A stretch of DNA of 64,000 bases from Rhizobium subbaraonis (GCF_900220975.1 NZ_OBQD01000011.1:124001-188000), one strand, 5' to 3'. Shown: positions 48,277-57,202, counted from the first letter of the stretch. Translations and numbers: made by a program. The notes: generated from the sequence alone by a model not told the origin.

Positions 48277-50628
48277 ATGGGTGTGGAAGGTATTGGCGCG
48301 CGGGTGGCGCGAAAGGAAGACAAGCGGTTTCTGACAGGCAAGGGGCGCTATACGGACGATATGGTCGTGCCGGGCATGAAATATGCCGCCTTCGTGCGGT
48401 CGCCGCATGCACATGCGAAAATCAAGAGCATCGACGTTTCCGCGGCCGAAAGGATGCCGGGCGTAATCGCCGTGCTGAACGGCAAGCAGATGCTCGACGA
48501 CGGTATCGGCAACCTGATCTGCGGCTGGATGATCCACTCGAAGGACGGCAGCCCGATGAAGATGGGTGCCTGGCGCCCGATCGCTCACGAGACCGTCCGG
48601 TATGTGGGCGATGCCGTCGCCGTGGTCGTTGCCGACAGCGTCGGCGAGGCGCGGGACGCCGCCGAGCAGGTGGTGGTGGACTACGAGGAACTGCCGGCCG
48701 TCACGGACGCGGCGACGGCTCTTACGGCCGGCCAGCCGCAGCTTCATCCCGAAGCTGCGGGCAATCTCATCTATGACTGGGCGATCGGCACCAGCGAGGC
48801 GGAGACGGATGCGGCGATCGCCGCCGCCGCGCACGTCACCGAAATGACGATCCTCAACAACCGCCTCGCGCCGAACCCGATGGAGCCGCGCGCGGCGCTG
48901 GGTGTCTATGACAGCGCTGAGGATCACTACACCTGCTACACGACCAGCCAGAACCCGCATGTGGCACGGCTGGTGATGAGCGCCTTCTACAATGTGGCGC
49001 CGGAAAACAAGCTGCGTGTGATCGCGCCGGACGTCGGTGGCGGCTTCGGGTCGAAGATCTTCATCTATCCGGAAGAAATCGTCTGTCTCTGGGCGTCAAG
49101 GCGCGCGGGCGTGCCAGTGAAATGGACCTCCGACCGGACGGAAGCGTTTCTTACGGACGCGCATGGCCGCGATCATCGCTCGACGGTTAAGATGGCCTTC
49201 GACAAGGACAACCGCATCACCGCGCTCAAGGTCGATACGATCGCCAACTTCGGCGCCTACATGTCGCTGTTCTCCTCGTCGGTGCCGACCTATCTCTACG
49301 CGACGCTGTTGTCCGGCCAGTATGCCATCCCGGCGATCCATGCGAATGTTCGGGCGGTCTACACGAACACCACGCCCGTCGATGCCTATCGCGGGGCAGG
49401 GCGGCCGGAGGCCACCTATCTTCTGGAGCGGACGATCGAGACGGCGGCGCGCGAACTCGGCGTCTCGCCGGCGGAACTGCGGCGCAAGAACTTCATCCGC
49501 TCGTTCCCCTATCAGACGCCGGTCATCATGAACTATGACGCCGGCAACTACGAAGCCTCGCTGGAGGCTTCGATGAAGCAGGCCGACTGGGCGGGGTTTG
49601 CCGCGCGAAAGGCCGAGGCGGAAAAGCGCGGCAAGAAGCGCGGCATCGGCATGAGCTGTTACATCGAGGCGTGCGGCATCGCGCCGTCTGCCGCCGTCGG
49701 CTCGCTCGGGGCGGGTGTAGGGCTGTGGGAATCGGCCGAGGTTCGGGTCAACGCGGTCGGTACGATCGAAGTCCTGACCGGCTCGCACAGCCATGGCCAG
49801 GGACACGAGACCACCTTTGCCCAACTCGTCGCCGATCGTTTCGGGGTGCCGATCGACAGTGTTTCGGTCGTTCACGGCGATACCGACAAGGTGCAGATGG
49901 GGATGGGAACCTATGGTTCTCGTTCGGGCGCCGTCGGCATGTCGGCGATTGTCAAGGCGCTCGACAAGGTCGAGGCGAAGGCGAAGAAGATCGCTGCCCA
50001 TCTGATGGAGGCGGACGAAAGCGACATCGTCATCGAGAACGGTGAGGCGAAGGTCGCCGGCACCGACAAGACGGTGCCGTGGTTCCAGGTGGCGCTGGCA
50101 GCCTACACCGCGCACAACCTGCCGGGCGGCATGGAGCCGGGGCTGAAGGAAGGAGCGTTCTACGATCCGACCAACTTCACCTTCCCGGCCGGCTGCTACA
50201 TCTGCGAGGTGGAGATCGATCCGGAAACGGGCAAGACCGATATCATCCAGTTCGTCGCGGCCGACGACTTCGGCAACATCATCAATCCGATGATCGTCGA
50301 GGGGCAAGTGCATGGCGGCATCGCCCAGGGCATCGGCCAGGCGCTGCTCGAAGGCGTGCACTATGACGCACAGTCCGGGCAGCTCTTGACGGCGAGCTAC
50401 ATGGACTACGCCATGCCGCGGGCGGACGACCTCCCGTCCTTCCAGGTCTCGCACCAGAACACGCCGTGCCCGGGCAATCCACTCGGCATCAAGGGGTGCG
50501 GCGAGGCTGGCGCCATCGGCTCGCCGCCGGCGCTGATCAACGCGATTACCGACGCGATCGGCAACAACGACCTGTCCATGCCCGCCACGCCGCAAAAGGT
50601 CTGGGCGGCGATCCATGCAGCGCACTGA
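48277..50628 (+). CDS. coxL: Form II CO dehydrogenase-like large molybdenum subunit
   Basis: Molybdopterin-cytosine-dinucleotide catalytic subunit, 783 residues. The active-site loop reads AYRGAGR at residues 370-376. True CO-oxidising form I CoxL has AYxCSFR there, so this is the form II (BMS-type) group, whose ability to oxidise CO is doubtful and whose substrate is largely unknown. Other markers: VARKEDKRFLTGKGRYTDDM at the start, PDVGGGFGSK near residue 250 and GCGEAGAIGSPPALINA near the end. It follows coxS by 133 bp and coxM starts 14 bp later. No cox accessory genes (coxD, E, F, G) are adjacent. Confidence 0.93.
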   Translation: MGVEGIGARVARKEDKRFLTGKGRYTDDMVVPGMKYAAFVRSPHAHAKIKSIDVSAAERMPGVIAVLNGKQMLDDGIGNLICGWMIHSKDGSPMKMGAWRPIAHETVRYVGDAVAVVVADSVGEARDAAEQVVVDYEELPAVTDAATALTAGQPQLHPEAAGNLIYDWAIGTSEAETDAAIAAAAHVTEMTILNNRLAPNPMEPRAALGVYDSAEDHYTCYTTSQNPHVARLVMSAFYNVAPENKLRVIAPDVGGGFGSKIFIYPEEIVCLWASRRAGVPVKWTSDRTEAFLTDAHGRDHRSTVKMAFDKDNRITALKVDTIANFGAYMSLFSSSVPTYLYATLLSGQYAIPAIHANVRAVYTNTTPVDAYRGAGRPEATYLLERTIETAARELGVSPAELRRKNFIRSFPYQTPVIMNYDAGNYEASLEASMKQADWAGFAARKAEAEKRGKKRGIGMSCYIEACGIAPSAAVGSLGAGVGLWESAEVRVNAVGTIEVLTGSHSHGQGHETTFAQLVADRFGVPIDSVSVVHGDTDKVQMGMGTYGSRSGAVGMSAIVKALDKVEAKAKKIAAHLMEADESDIVIENGEAKVAGTDKTVPWFQVALAAYTAHNLPGGMEPGLKEGAFYDPTNFTFPAGCYICEVEIDPETGKTDIIQFVAADDFGNIINPMIVEGQVHGGIAQGIGQALLEGVHYDAQSGQLLTASYMDYAMPRADDLPSFQVSHQNTPCPGNPLGIKGCGEAGAIGSPPALINAITDAIGNNDLSMPATPQKVWAAIHAAH

Positions 50629-50642
50629 GGGAGCGAACGGCC

Positions 50643-51440
50643 ATGTATGCAACGAACTATCATCGCGCATTCTCGGTCGCCGACGCGGTTCGGCTGAAAG
50701 GGTCTGGTGACGAAACGAAGTATGTATCGGGCGGGATGACGCTGATCCCGACGATGAAGCAGCGGCTCGCCGCGCCGTCCGACCTTGTCGACCTCAGGCA
50801 CGTCGCCGAGATGAAAGGGATCACCGTTTCCGGCGCAACGGTGCGAATAGGAGCGGCGACGACGCATGCCGAGGTGGCTTCCTCGGCCGAGATCAAGGCG
50901 GCCTGTCCCGCACTGTCCCATCTCGCGTCGCTGATTGGCGATCCGCATGTGCGCCACATGGGAACGGTCGGAGGTTCTGTGGCCAACAACGATCCGGCCG
51001 CCGACTATCCTTCCGCCATGCTCGCCCTCGGCGCCACGATCGTCACCGACAGGCGGCGCATTGTCGCGGACGACTTTTTCACCGGCCTGTTCGAGACGGC
51101 GCTTCACGATGACGAAATCATCGTGGCCGTGGAATTCGAAGCACCGGAGAAAGCCGGCTACAGCAAGTTCCCGAACCCGGCCTCGCGCTACGCGATGACT
51201 GGCGTCTTCGTGGCGAAGAGCGCCGGCGGCGTTCGGGTGGGCGTGACGGGCGCAGGCTCGGACGGCGTCTTCCGGCACAGCGGGATGGAGCAGGCGCTTG
51301 CGGGCAATTTTTCGCCCGACGCCCTTTCAGGCGTGACGACCGATCCGGCGGACATGCTCTCGGACCTGCATGGCAGCGCGGAGTATCGGGCCAATCTCGT
51401 CAACGTGATGGCCCGGCGCGCCGTCGCCGCGGCAACCTGA
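50643..51440 (+). CDS. coxM: CO dehydrogenase-like medium FAD subunit
   Basis: FAD-binding subunit of the same hydroxylase, 265 residues from ATG 50643 with AGGGAGCG ahead; the frame is open upstream inside coxL, but that part is not coding. FAD motifs are KYVSGGMTLIPTMKQRLAAP near 27-46 and RHMGTVGGSVANNDPAADYP near 105-125. It ends just before a strong terminator. Electrons leave here to quinone or another acceptor. Confidence 0.93.
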   Translation: MYATNYHRAFSVADAVRLKGSGDETKYVSGGMTLIPTMKQRLAAPSDLVDLRHVAEMKGITVSGATVRIGAATTHAEVASSAEIKAACPALSHLASLIGDPHVRHMGTVGGSVANNDPAADYPSAMLALGATIVTDRRRIVADDFFTGLFETALHDDEIIVAVEFEAPEKAGYSKFPNPASRYAMTGVFVAKSAGGVRVGVTGAGSDGVFRHSGMEQALAGNFSPDALSGVTTDPADMLSDLHGSAEYRANLVNVMARRAVAAAT

Positions 51441-51465
51441 ATTCGGGCACGGATCGCACACCATC

Positions 51466-51495
51466 GGGGCGGCGAAGGCCGCCCCAAATTTGTTT
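51466..51495 (+). terminator. Rho-independent terminator of coxSLM
   Basis: GGGGCGGC (51466-51473), loop GAAG and GCCGCCCC (51478-51485) form a perfect 8-bp stem, followed by AAATTTGTTT. It lies 25 bp after the coxM stop and directly upstream of the hemA regulatory region. Confidence 0.8.
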
Positions 51496-51499
51496 CGAC

Positions 51500-51513
51500 T
51501 TGATATAAATCAT
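51500..51513 (+). promoter_or_regulatory. Candidate FixK/FNR-type anaerobox upstream of hemA
   Basis: TTGAT-ATAA-ATCAT matches the FixK/FNR/FnrN consensus TTGAT-N4-ATCAA with one mismatch, in the last base. It lies 169 bp ahead of the hemA start and after the coxM terminator. Oxygen-responsive control of hemA by such proteins is known in rhizobia (e.g. Bradyrhizobium), so the position makes biological sense. Function here is inference. Confidence 0.55.
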
Positions 51514-51681
51514 CATATCGCAGTTGTTTCTGCGCTTGTGTGAAACCTTGGAATGGTTCAAAGGTGGGTGCGGATTTGCCGCAGTTCCTTTGCATTGCAG
51601 CAGTGGCTACCGCCGTGTAGTCGAGGAGCGATACAGGCACCCTTCGCCTGAGCATGCCGGGTTACCGGTCTGGAGACAGTG

Positions 51682-52896
51682 ATGGATTTCGAGGCTTTCT
51701 TCAAAAACGAATTGGACGGGCTGCACCAGGAAGGCCGCTATCGCGTCTTCGCCGAACTGGAGCGTCACAGCGGCGGGTTCCCCAAGGCGACGCGCTACAC
51801 CGATTCGGGCACGCAGGAAGTCACCGTCTGGTGCTCCAACGACTATCTCGGCATGGGGCAGCATCCGAAGGTCACCGAGGCGATGAAGCTTGCCATCGAC
51901 CAGTGTGGCGCGGGTGCTGGCGGCACCCGGAACATCTCGGGCACCAACCACTACCACGTCCTTCTGGAACGCGAGTTGGCCGACCTGCACGGCAAGGAAT
52001 CGGCGCTGCTCTTCACATCCGGCTACGTCTCCAACTGGGCGGCGCTCGGCACCCTCTGTTCCAAGATCCCTGGCGTCATCATGTTCTCCGATGCCGGAAA
52101 CCACGCCTCCATGATCGAAGGCATCCGCCATTCGAAGTGCGAGCGGGTGATCTGGAAGCACAACGACCTGAAGGATCTCGAGGCAAAGCTTGCGGCTGCC
52201 GATCCGAAGGCGCCGAAGATCATCGCCTTCGAATCGGTCTATTCGATGGATGGCGATATCGCGCCAATCAAGGAGATCTGCGATCTGGCCGACAAATACG
52301 GCGCGATGACCTATCTCGACGAGGTTCACGCCGTCGGCATGTATGGTCCGCGGGGTGGCGGGATTGCCGAACGCGAGGGGCTGATGCACCGCCTTACGGT
52401 GATCGAGGGTACGCTCGGCAAGGCGTTCGGGGTGATGGGCGGCTATATAGCCGCGTCGGCGGCGCTTTGCGATTTCATTCGTTCGTTTGCCTCCGGCTTC
52501 ATCTTCACCACCGCACTTCCGCCGGCACTTGCCGCCGGTGCGCTGGCCTCGATCCGTCATCTGAAGGAAAGCCAGATCGAGCGTTTCGCGCATCAGGAGC
52601 GCGTTCGCCGCCTGCGCTCGCTGCTCGACCGCAACGGCATTCCGCACATGCCCAATCCGAGCCACATCGTTCCTGTGCTCGTCGGTGACGCCGCCAAGTG
52701 CAAGTGGATCTCCGACCTGCTGCTCGACAATTTTGGAATATACGTGCAGCCGATCAACTATCCGACGGTGCCGAAGAAGACCGAACGCTTGCGCATTACG
52801 CCGACGCCGATGCATTCGGACGCTGATATCGATCATCTCGTCGGTGCGCTGCACTCGCTCTGGTCGCGCTGCGCGCTTGCCCGCGCGGTCGCCTGA
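51682..52896 (+). CDS. hemA: 5-aminolevulinate synthase
   Basis: PLP enzyme condensing glycine and succinyl-CoA to 5-aminolevulinate, the first step of heme and cobalamin synthesis by the C4 pathway used in alphaproteobacteria; 404 residues. Markers: [52 protein letters not shown] and the PLP lysine in [17 protein letters not shown] 51682 directly follows a GTG in frame; [11 protein letters not shown] is the usual start. A possible anaerobox lies upstream and a shared hairpin with dxr lies downstream. Confidence 0.97.
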   Translation: MDFEAFFKNELDGLHQEGRYRVFAELERHSGGFPKATRYTDSGTQEVTVWCSNDYLGMGQHPKVTEAMKLAIDQCGAGAGGTRNISGTNHYHVLLERELADLHGKESALLFTSGYVSNWAALGTLCSKIPGVIMFSDAGNHASMIEGIRHSKCERVIWKHNDLKDLEAKLAAADPKAPKIIAFESVYSMDGDIAPIKEICDLADKYGAMTYLDEVHAVGMYGPRGGGIAEREGLMHRLTVIEGTLGKAFGVMGGYIAASAALCDFIRSFASGFIFTTALPPALAAGALASIRHLKESQIERFAHQERVRRLRSLLDRNGIPHMPNPSHIVPVLVGDAAKCKWISDLLLDNFGIYVQPINYPTVPKKTERLRITPTPMHSDADIDHLVGALHSLWSRCALARAVA

Positions 52897-52924
52897 CCGT
52901 TGCTGCAAATCTAGATTGGATGCG

Positions 52925-52957
52925 ATGGCCGCGACTTACGCGGCCATTTCCATTTTT
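52925..52957. terminator. Bidirectional terminator hairpin between hemA and dxr
   Basis: ATGGCCGCG (52925-52933) and CGCGGCCAT (52939-52947) form a perfect 9-bp stem with a 5-base loop ACTTA, followed on the plus strand by TTCCATTTTTG. The dxr stop codon (TAA, 52938-52936 on the minus strand) lies in the loop, so the right arm encodes the last dxr codons. Confidence 0.7.
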
Positions 52958-54129
52958 GCAATGACCTCGCTTGCCTGCCTGCGCGCTTCGGCGTCGGTGG
53001 CAAAGACATCCTCCATCGTCGTGGCGGCCGGCCAGCCGGCCATCGCATCCATCACGATCTCTGCAATGTCGGCCATGTTCAGGAAGCCGATCCGACCGTC
53101 GACGAAAGCGTTGAAGGCGGTTTCCTCGGCAGCATTCATGATTGCGCCCTGTGCGCCGCCACGTTCGAGCGCGGTCCTGGCAAGGCGCAGCGCAGGAAAG
53201 CGTTTTTCGTCCGGCGCCTCGAAATCCAGCCGCGCCAGCTTGGCGAAATCCAGCCTGTCGACGTTGAGACGCGGACGGGCAGGGTAGGTCAACGCGTAGC
53301 CGATCGCCGTGCGCATGTCCGGGCATCCCAACTGCGCCAGCACCGAGCCGTCCGTGTAGCCCACCATGGAGTGGACCACCGATTGCGGATGCACGACGAC
53401 CTCGATCTGATCGGGACGTACATCGAACAGATGCTTCGCCTCGATCATCTCCAGCGCCTTGTTGAACATCGAGGCGCTGCCGATGGATATCTTCAAGCCC
53501 ATCGACCAGTTCGGGTGCGCGCGGGCGATCGCGGCGGTGACGCCGGCCATCTGCTCGCGCGTCCAGGTGCGGAACGGCCCGCCGGAGGCGGTGAGCACGA
53601 TCCGCTCGACGGCGTGGCGCTGGTCGTCCTCCAGCGCCTGGAAGATCGCGCTGTGTTCGCTGTCCACGGGGATCAGCCGGCCGCCGCCTGCGGCCACGGC
53701 TTCGACGAACAGGCTTCCGGCGGAAACGAGGCACTCCTTGTTGGCGAGGGCAATGTCGGCGCCGCGCCGCGCGGCGGCCAGCGTCGGTGCCAGCCCGGCA
53801 GTGCCGACGATCGCGGCCATGACCCAGTCGGAGGGCATGGCGGCTGCTTCGAGCAAGGCAGTGCGGCCGGCGGCAGCAGCGATGCCGCTGCCCGCCAGTG
53901 CCTGCTTCAGGTCTTCGTAGCGGCGCTCGTCGGCCGTGACCGCCAGCGATGCGCCCGCGGTCCTGGCCTGTTCCGCCAGAAGGGCGACGTTGCCGTTTCC
54001 GGTGACGGCAACGACATCGAATGCGTCCTGGCCACCGAGCTGCTGGATCACGTCCAGGGTATTCGTGCCAATCGAGCCGGTGGAACCGAGGATGGTAACG
54101 CGGCGCTTGTTCTTGTCGCTGGGTGCCAT
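52936..54129 (-). CDS. dxr: 1-deoxy-D-xylulose 5-phosphate reductoisomerase
   Basis: Second enzyme of the MEP isoprenoid pathway, converting DXP to 2-C-methyl-D-erythritol 4-phosphate with NADPH; 397 residues from ATG 54129. The NADPH motif TILGSTGSIGTNTLDVI is near residues 12-28. Metal-binding and substrate residues lie in NKECLVSAGSLF, PVDSEHSAIFQALED and LTASGGPFRTW. The frame is open about 950 bases further upstream, but the true start fits MAPSDKNKRRVTILGSTGSIG. It converges with hemA and is divergent from the META-MliC gene. Its 3' end sits in a terminator hairpin. Confidence 0.96.
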   Translation of the reverse strand: MAPSDKNKRRVTILGSTGSIGTNTLDVIQQLGGQDAFDVVAVTGNGNVALLAEQARTAGASLAVTADERRYEDLKQALAGSGIAAAAGRTALLEAAAMPSDWVMAAIVGTAGLAPTLAAARRGADIALANKECLVSAGSLFVEAVAAGGGRLIPVDSEHSAIFQALEDDQRHAVERIVLTASGGPFRTWTREQMAGVTAAIARAHPNWSMGLKISIGSASMFNKALEMIEAKHLFDVRPDQIEVVVHPQSVVHSMVGYTDGSVLAQLGCPDMRTAIGYALTYPARPRLNVDRLDFAKLARLDFEAPDEKRFPALRLARTALERGGAQGAIMNAAEETAFNAFVDGRIGFLNMADIAEIVMDAMAGWPAATTMEDVFATDAEARRQASEVIAKMEMAA

Positions 54130-54312
54130 GATTGTTTCCGCGATCTTTTTATTGTCTTGAAGAGGCTCTACAGCCGATTGCCACGCGCAACAAGGTGTCG
54201 AGTTTCGCCATCGGCCGTCGCGGCAGCGCGTACAGCGCTTGACGTTTTCATCGGAGCGGCCATAACGTCGCCGCTGGCGACCGGTTCGCCCTATTCGTTT
54301 TGGAGGATGCCC

Positions 54313-55029
54313 GTGCGGTTTTCTGTGAATGCGCTGGCAGCTGTGCTGCTGTCCCTCGGCTCTGCTACGGGCCTCTTCGCTGCGGAAGCGCTTCCGCCGG
54401 GACTGAGCGCAACCTGGGTCGTCGAAGACCTCAGCGGCAAGGGCGTGATCGACAACCTCCAGACGACGCTGGAAATTCGCACGGACGGCTCCTATGGCGG
54501 CAACGGCGGCTGCAACACCTATCGCGGCAACCTGAAGTTCGAGGCCGATGGCTCGGTAACCTTCGCGCCGGCCGCGGCCACGCGCAAGATGTGTGCCCCG
54601 GCCGTAATGGACCAGGAGCAGCGCTTTTTCGATGCGCTGGGCACGGTGAAGTCGTGGAAGCTGGAAAACGGCCTGTTGCTCCTTGCCGACAAGGACGGCG
54701 GCCATGCGATGCGGCTTGCGATGTTGCGGAACACCACGGACATAGTGCTGCAGATACCCAATACCGTCACGGTCGACCGCCAGACGGTTTCCTATGACTG
54801 CGACGGCGACCTCAAGGTCAAGGCGGACTACATCAACGCCGAGTCCGTTTCTCTTGCGATCCTGACCTTCGGGGAAAACTTCGTCATCGCGAGCAACGTG
54901 ATTGCCGGTTCCGGTGCCCGCTATGCCGGCGGCCAGTTCGAATGGTGGACCAAGGGCGACGAAGGCACCCTGCGCGACATGACCAGCGGCGCCGTCGTAC
55001 CGGGCATCGCCTGCCGAAAGGCACCCTGA
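54313..55029 (+). CDS. Exported META-domain protein with C-terminal MliC (lysozyme inhibitor)-like domain
   Basis: About 238 residues with a Sec signal peptide (MRFSVNALAAVLLSLGSATG, cleavage after LFAA). The META domain (about residues 30-125) carries YGGNGGCNTYRGNLKFEADG. A C-terminal unit (VSYDCDGDLKVKADY through GARYAGGQFEWWTKGDEGTL) resembles MliC/PliC inhibitors of c-type lysozyme. I prefer GTG 54313, since TGGAGG ends 6 bases ahead; ATG 54307 touches that site directly and is less likely. It should act in the periplasm or be membrane associated. It is followed 47 bp later by a small unknown gene. Confidence 0.85.
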   Translation: MRFSVNALAAVLLSLGSATGLFAAEALPPGLSATWVVEDLSGKGVIDNLQTTLEIRTDGSYGGNGGCNTYRGNLKFEADGSVTFAPAAATRKMCAPAVMDQEQRFFDALGTVKSWKLENGLLLLADKDGGHAMRLAMLRNTTDIVLQIPNTVTVDRQTVSYDCDGDLKVKADYINAESVSLAILTFGENFVIASNVIAGSGARYAGGQFEWWTKGDEGTLRDMTSGAVVPGIACRKAP

Positions 55030-55076
55030 ACGTCCAAGGCGACGCAGCCGCAACCGACTGCTTTTCGGAGATCGCA

Positions 55077-55457
55077 ATGCCCACTTTTCACGTCGGACAG
55101 AAAGTCGTCTGCATCAACGACAAGTTCAAGAATGTCTCGATCGACCAGGGCATTCGCAAGGGCACGATCTATACCGTCCGCTGGGTCGGCCACTACCGTC
55201 ACTATGTCGACGGCGACTTCTACGGCATCAAGCTGATGGAACTCTACCGCGGCAACGACGATGGTCCGGAAGGCTATGGCGCCGTCGACATGCCTTTCCG
55301 CGCCAGCCGCTTTCGGCCACTGGTGTCCGACCGCATCAAATCCATGCTCGGCATGAGGGCGCCCGCGCCGAAGGTCGAGGCGCGCCCCTCCATCGTTCCG
55401 TCCGTAAAGCCGAAGCCGCGCGTCACGACGCCGGCGCGCGAGAAGGAAGAGGTCTAA
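55077..55457 (+). CDS. Unknown small basic protein
   Basis: I do not recognise this 126-residue protein. Residues 1-80 look like a compact beta-rich domain (FHVGQKVVCINDKFKNV; RKGTIYTVRWVGHYRHYVDG; GIKLMELYRGNDDG), suggestive of an SH3-like or beta-barrel fold. Residues 90-126 form a Pro/Lys/Arg/Val-rich tail that should be unstructured. No signal peptide or membrane segment. ATG 55077 has CGGAG 6 bases upstream. It follows the META-MliC gene by 47 bp and precedes a hairpin and a tRNA. Similar proteins seem to occur in rhizobia, some near phage remnants, but I see no phage genes here. Confidence 0.75.
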   Translation: MPTFHVGQKVVCINDKFKNVSIDQGIRKGTIYTVRWVGHYRHYVDGDFYGIKLMELYRGNDDGPEGYGAVDMPFRASRFRPLVSDRIKSMLGMRAPAPKVEARPSIVPSVKPKPRVTTPAREKEEV

Positions 55458-55493
55458 ACCTCGCTTTTGTGCCGCCTGCGGGATGATTCGGCC

Positions 55494-55515
55494 GCAACGG
55501 TTTGAAAACCGTTGC
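55494..55515 (+). terminator. Candidate terminator after the small unknown gene
   Basis: GCAACGGTT (55494-55502), TGAA tetraloop and AACCGTTGC (55507-55515) form a perfect 9-bp stem 36 bp past the stop. The T-run is weak (CGTTGCCAGATCTTT). Confidence 0.5.
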
Positions 55516-55690
55516 CGTTGCCAGATCTTTAGACCTCTTTGGATACGGTTCGGCTGTGCGCTAGCGGGGGGCTCGACAGGCATGCCCAAAAACGTAGCAT
55601 TTCTCTTGCCGGTGGTGAGGGTGTTCGGCGGTGCGTAGCGACCCTGCACGTGATTGGTGGGTCTGCCGATGCCTAAGGTATTGATTTAAA

Positions 55691-55767
55691 TGGTGATCCC
55701 GCCGCGATTCGAACGCGGGACCCCCAGATTAGGAATCTGGTGCTCTATCCTGCTGAGCTACGGGACC
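55691..55767 (-). tRNA. tRNA-Arg (anticodon CCT)
   Basis: On the minus strand the 77-nt sequence begins GGTCCCGTAGCTCAGCAGGA and ends CGGGATCACCA, with CCA encoded. The acceptor stem pairs GGTCCCG with CGGGATC (one G-U). The anticodon stem CCAGA/TCTGG holds loop TTCCTAA, giving anticodon CCT, which reads AGG. The T loop TTCGAAT is canonical. No integrase is beside it. Confidence 0.96.
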
Positions 55768-55778
55768 ACTGCAAGAAC

Positions 55779-55807
55779 CCATACAAAAGCCTGCGCCGGA
55801 AGCCAAG
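55779..55807 (-). promoter_or_regulatory. Promoter of tRNA-Arg
   Basis: On the minus strand, CTTGGC (55807-55802) and GTATGG (55784-55779) are exactly 17 bp apart, close to the rhizobial housekeeping consensus CTTGAC-N17-CTATAT. The predicted transcript would start a few bases ahead of the tRNA 5' end. Confidence 0.45.
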
Positions 55808-55880
55808 TCTTTTTCGGCTTGCGATGGTCTTGCGGCCAAGGGCCGGCGGCCGGCGATCGTCTGGCCGGCCGGCCGCGTCC

Positions 55881-57053
55881 TCACGCGGGGAGGCGGGTCT
55901 CCGCGAGCTTCACCCAGTAGCTAACGCCGTGGGGGATGGCATCGTCGTTGAAGTCATAGGCCGGATGATGGAGGCCGGCGGTGTCGCCGTTGCCCATGAA
56001 GACGAAGGCGCCAGGACGCGCCTCGAGCATGTAGGCGAAATCCTCGCCGCCCATCATCGGGTCGATCGTCGCATTCACGCCGCCGCTGCCGGCGATGTCA
56101 GTTGCAACGGAGATGGCGTGGCCGGTCTCTGTGGCATGGTTGACCACGACGGGGTAGTTGCGCTGGTAGCGGACCGTGATGTCGGCGCCGTTCGCGGCAC
56201 CGATGCCGGCGCAGAGCTGGCGGATGCGCTCTTCCGCCTCGTCGCGGACCGTGCTGCTCAGGGTGCGGACCGTGCCGCACAAGGTCGCCTGCTCCGGAAT
56301 GACATTGTAGGCGAAGCCGGCATTGAACTTGGTCACCGAGACGACGAGCGAGGCGATGGGGTCGGTGTTGCGCGAGGTGATCGTCTGCAGCGCGCTGACG
56401 ATCTGCGCGCCGATGACAATGGTGTCTACGGTGCGGTGCGGCTGGGCTGCGTGGCCGCCGCGCCCGTTGATGACGATGTCGAACTCGTCCGTGGCCGCCA
56501 TGATCGCGCCGGTGCGGGTGCCGAACTGACCGACGGGCATGCCCGGCATGTTGTGCATGCCGTAGACCTCGGCGATGGAGAAGCGCTCCATCATCCCGTC
56601 CTTGACCATTTCGCGCCCGCCGCCACCGCCTTCCTCCGCCGGCTGGAAGATGACGGCCACGTTGCCGGCGAAATTGCGCGTCTCGGCGAGATACTTGGCG
56701 GCGCCCAGCAGCATGGCGGTATGTCCGTCGTGGCCGCAGGCATGCATCTTGCCGGGCACCGTGGAGGCCCATGGCTTGCCGGATGTCTCTGTGATCGGCA
56801 GGGCGTCCATGTCGGCGCGCAGGCCGATCGTGCGAACGCCGCCGTCGGCGCTGCCGTGCCCCTTGATCAGGCCGACGACACCGGTGCGGCCGATGCCGGT
56901 GACCACTTCGTCCACACCGAACTCCTTCAGCTTGTCGGCCACGAAGGCCGCCGTCTTCTCGACCGCGAACATCGTTTCCGGGTGCTGGTGGATCTGGCGA
57001 CGCCAGGCGGCGATCTCATCTTGAAGTTCTGCGGCGCGGTTCAAAACGGGCAT
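55881..57053 (-). CDS. M20-family amidohydrolase (hippurate hydrolase-like)
   Basis: A 390-residue metal-dependent amidohydrolase/carboxypeptidase. Markers: RADMDALPITETSG, KMHACGHDGHTAMLLGAAK and FQPAEEGGGGGREMVKDG, which give the metal-binding Cys/His/Glu residues. A lid domain and the C-terminal MMGGEDFAYMLEARPGAFVF follow. The substrate may be an N-acyl amino acid, hippurate or an indole-3-acetyl conjugate; the sequence does not decide. It is divergent from the D-Ala-D-Ala carboxypeptidase gene. HipO/IlaA-type enzymes are common in rhizobia in several copies. Confidence 0.93.
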   Translation of the reverse strand: MPVLNRAAELQDEIAAWRRQIHQHPETMFAVEKTAAFVADKLKEFGVDEVVTGIGRTGVVGLIKGHGSADGGVRTIGLRADMDALPITETSGKPWASTVPGKMHACGHDGHTAMLLGAAKYLAETRNFAGNVAVIFQPAEEGGGGGREMVKDGMMERFSIAEVYGMHNMPGMPVGQFGTRTGAIMAATDEFDIVINGRGGHAAQPHRTVDTIVIGAQIVSALQTITSRNTDPIASLVVSVTKFNAGFAYNVIPEQATLCGTVRTLSSTVRDEAEERIRQLCAGIGAANGADITVRYQRNYPVVVNHATETGHAISVATDIAGSGGVNATIDPMMGGEDFAYMLEARPGAFVFMGNGDTAGLHHPAYDFNDDAIPHGVSYWVKLAETRLPA

Positions 57054-57202
57054 GCGCTTTTCCTGTCACTGTTGCAGCCGAAAATCGGCGTATCTTTACC
57101 GGGGGCTTTGCCATCAGCATGCCATATAGGCTAAATAGGCGGAGCGTACGAGACAACTCCCGATTTTCCGAGGATAGGCCATTGCACATTACTGGACGGT
57201 TC

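Noticed and set aside
53371-54312. Long N-terminal extension of the META-MliC protein
   Set aside because: It is antisense to dxr, and the signal peptide and ribosome site place the start near 54313.
54130-55077. Upstream extension of the dxr frame
   Set aside because: The open frame continues, but the NADPH motif must be near the N-terminus; the extra part is opposite the META-MliC gene.
55691-55767. tRNA-Arg as integration site for a genomic island
   Set aside because: No integrase gene and no direct repeat of the tRNA 3' end were seen; flanking genes look like core genome.
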